64,000 bases of DNA from Dyadobacter sp. UC 10 (lineage in GTDB: Bacteria > Bacteroidota > Bacteroidia > Cytophagales > Spirosomataceae). Under the pieces are notes generated by a model. That model was not told the DNA's origin, ran no database searches, and saw only the letters and a program-made list of their open reading frames with translations. The position numbers and the translations under genes were made by a program. Where the stretch lies: the NCBI RefSeq assembly GCF_008369915.1, contig NZ_VSRN01000001.1, positions 6,320,501 to 6,384,500 of the forward strand. Reading direction: 5' to 3'. Shown piece by piece: positions 62,180-64,000 of the stretch (position 1 is its first letter; each line of letters starts with the position of its first letter).

Positions 62180-64000
62180 TTACAATGTCAAGGTCAGGCC
62201 CAGCGTCGCAATCCTGGGCGTCGGGGCACTGCTTTCGGGATCCCAAAAATTCCAGTTCCGTCCGTAAACTGCAGCGTTTCTCATACTAAAATAGGCTTTG
62301 GCATTTTTGAGGGCCAGTTTCCCGGCCCAGGCAGCCGGAAGATTGTAGGCAACGGATATATTTTCAAGCCGGATGAACGACTTATCACGGTAAACACTAT
62401 ACGAAGCACTTCCGTCACTTGAAGAAAGGCGCGCGTAATCATTGATCGCATTCGCCGGGGTCCAGTATGGCTGCGAATAGGCATTGACCCTGTCCATATA
62501 GCCATTCTGGTTTTTAGCAGTGTTGAATGCACCCTTGTGGCCCCAGTAGGAATACATCATGAAAGACACGTCGAACCGCTTCAGCAATCGAAACTCATTC
62601 CGGAAGGTCCATCTCAACCGCGGTTGGGTGTATCCCAGAAACTGCCTGTCCGCGTCTGTATATTTTCCATCCTCGTTCACATCCTGTAATTTGAAATCGC
62701 CTGGCTTGACCCCATATTTTTTGGCAAGTTCCGCTTCGCTTTCCTGATACACTCCCAGTACTTTGATATCCCAGATCACATCCAGTGGCTGACCGATAAA
62801 CCATTTATTGGTAATATCGTTGGGTTCGCGGGTGCCTGTCACGTTGCCCTGTGCGTCCAGGATATTTTCCTTGTCTCCATACAGGCTCACGATTTTGTTG
62901 CGGTTTACGGAGACATTCAGGGTGGAATTCCAGGAGAAAAGCGGCCTGTTAATATTCACGGAAGTCAGATTCAATTCAATTCCCCTGTTTTGCAATTCGC
63001 CCAGATTGTCCCACACCGATTTAAAGCCGGTAACATCGGGCAGAGACCGCTGCACCAGCAAATTCGTGCTTGACATGGTATAGGCTTCCATGCTTCCGCT
63101 GATCCTGTTTCGGAACATGTTAAAGTCAAAGCCGAAATTGAGTGAAGACTTTTTTTCCCATTGCAGGTTATCATTACTCATGCGGTTCACATAAAGCATG
63201 GAAACCTGATTGAGCGTGCCTGTGGGAGATACATGGAGATATTTTCCGGTCACAAGATCTGAAATCGCTACATAGCGCCCGATATCCCGGTTGCCATTCA
63301 AACCATAAGACAATCTCAGTTTCAGATAATCAAGCCAGGGAGAACCAAAGAACTTTTCATCGCTCACAACCCAACCCAAAGCCGCAGCGGGGAAAGTAGC
63401 TCTCGGGTTCTTCTGGCCAAAAGCAGAATAGCCATCGCGCCGGAGTGAAAGCGTAAGCATATACCTACTTTTGAATGAATAGAATACGCGCGCCATCAAA
63501 GCGTCCGCCGTTCCATATTCGTCATTACTGGTGACAATAGGGTTGCCGCCTCCTCCAATGTTATGGTAGCCCAGCAGATCGCTCGGATCAAAATCGTTGT
63601 TCTCGATCTTGTCCTGCCAGCTTTGGTACTTTTCCATATTTGCCAGGAGCGTGACATCCAGTTCGTGCGACTTGAAAGTTTTTTTCCATTTGATAAGGTT
63701 GTCGATCTGCCAGTTATAGATATCCATCTGCTCTCTCTGCGCATAACCGCCGGCCTGCGCCCACTGCGGGCTTTTGGCAGATTGGTGATTGAAATAACGG
63801 TAACCTTCCAGTCGGGGAGAAAAGTTAGTCTGAAAAGTAATGCCGAAAGGCAGAGAAATCACAGAATAGAGTGTACTGATTAGCGTGTTATTGGCACTAA
63901 AACGATTGGTATAGGTCCGCGCCAACCCGGGGTTCAGCGCAATCTGATCATCCTGGGGGCTAAGCCTCAGGTTCCCTTTATCATCAAATTCAGAACCCCA
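62180..64000 (-). CDS. susC: SusC/RagA TonB-dependent outer-membrane transporter, partial
   Basis: The frame is open to the window edge, giving the last 606 residues; N-terminal plug and signal lie outside. Visible are barrel strands ending in the typical aromatic C-terminus, with ALGWVVSDEKFFGSPWLDYLKLRLSYGLNGN, FMMYSYWGHKGAFNTAKNQNG and LENISVAYNLPAAWAGKLALKNAKAYFSMRN, all usual in SusC/RagA. It imports oligomers across the outer membrane with SusD. First gene of the operon seen; promoter outside the window. Confidence 0.96.
   Translation of the reverse strand, partial: WGSEFDDKGNLRLSPQDDQIALNPGLARTYTNRFSANNTLISTLYSVISLPFGITFQTNFSPRLEGYRYFNHQSAKSPQWAQAGGYAQREQMDIYNWQIDNLIKWKKTFKSHELDVTLLANMEKYQSWQDKIENNDFDPSDLLGYHNIGGGGNPIVTSNDEYGTADALMARVFYSFKSRYMLTLSLRRDGYSAFGQKNPRATFPAAALGWVVSDEKFFGSPWLDYLKLRLSYGLNGNRDIGRYVAISDLVTGKYLHVSPTGTLNQVSMLYVNRMSNDNLQWEKKSSLNFGFDFNMFRNRISGSMEAYTMSSTNLLVQRSLPDVTGFKSVWDNLGELQNRGIELNLTSVNINRPLFSWNSTLNVSVNRNKIVSLYGDKENILDAQGNVTGTREPNDITNKWFIGQPLDVIWDIKVLGVYQESEAELAKKYGVKPGDFKLQDVNEDGKYTDADRQFLGYTQPRLRWTFRNEFRLLKRFDVSFMMYSYWGHKGAFNTAKNQNGYMDRVNAYSQPYWTPANAINDYARLSSSDGSASYSVYRDKSFIRLENISVAYNLPAAWAGKLALKNAKAYFSMRNAAVYGRNWNFWDPESSAPTPRIATLGLTLTL

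Overview
The window comes from a Bacteroidota genome, most likely the order Cytophagales (a Dyadobacter or Spirosoma relative). The basis is a SusC/SusD pair, a CTnDOT-style conjugation operon, Bacteroidota-type integrase and MobB/MobC, and cytoplasmic genes typical of this group. No 16S gene is present, so the genus is inference.

Positions 1 to about 37,900 are one end of an integrative and conjugative element (ICE). Its left end lies outside the window. From left to right it holds: (a) a leftward mobilisation block (primase-like protein, an oriT-like hairpin cluster, MobC, MobB relaxase, TraG/VirD4-type coupling protein cut by the window edge); (b) a cargo island of about 16 kb made of an 89-repeat CRISPR array (5736-11493) and a complete type I cas operon (cas6-cas5-cas3-cas8-cas7-cas4-cas1-cas2, all leftward), headed by a WYL regulator and bordered by an IS3-family remnant; (c) a RadC-like gene and the rightward tra operon (TraE, F, G, I, two TerB/TraI-like proteins, J, K, L-position, M, N); (d) small DNA-binding and winged-helix genes, a DUF932 protein and a tyrosine recombinase. 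The integrase lies beside a tRNA-Lys gene whose 3' end faces it, the usual arrangement for tRNA-targeted insertion. A broken tRNA-Lys copy follows.

Positions about 38,100 to 52,600 look like core chromosome: a TPR/SH3 membrane protein, a CHRD lipoprotein, a DEAD-box helicase, a CbpA/CbpM co-chaperone pair, a VF530 protein, a Gfo/Idh/MocA oxidoreductase, an AraC-MGMT fusion, an outer-membrane barrel, MiaA, citrate synthase, PdxH, a DUF349 protein and tRNA-Thr.

Positions 52,607 to 64,000 form one leftward nutrient-uptake operon: SusC (partial), SusD, a secreted-type Gfo/Idh/MocA oxidoreductase, a sugar MFS transporter, a NagB-like deaminase, a giant HEAT-repeat/cytochrome c dehydrogenase and a DUF1080 protein.

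The most interesting system is the CRISPR-Cas island carried by the ICE. It has a non-canonical cas gene order. It also has two decayed CRISPR-repeat-like sequences around a 23-nt pseudo-spacer just upstream of cas6, an arrangement like the Cas-guiding regulatory RNAs known from some type I systems. Two spacers in the array are near-duplicates, which suggests repeated sampling of related viruses. All function calls rest on motifs and recall of families; no database search was run.
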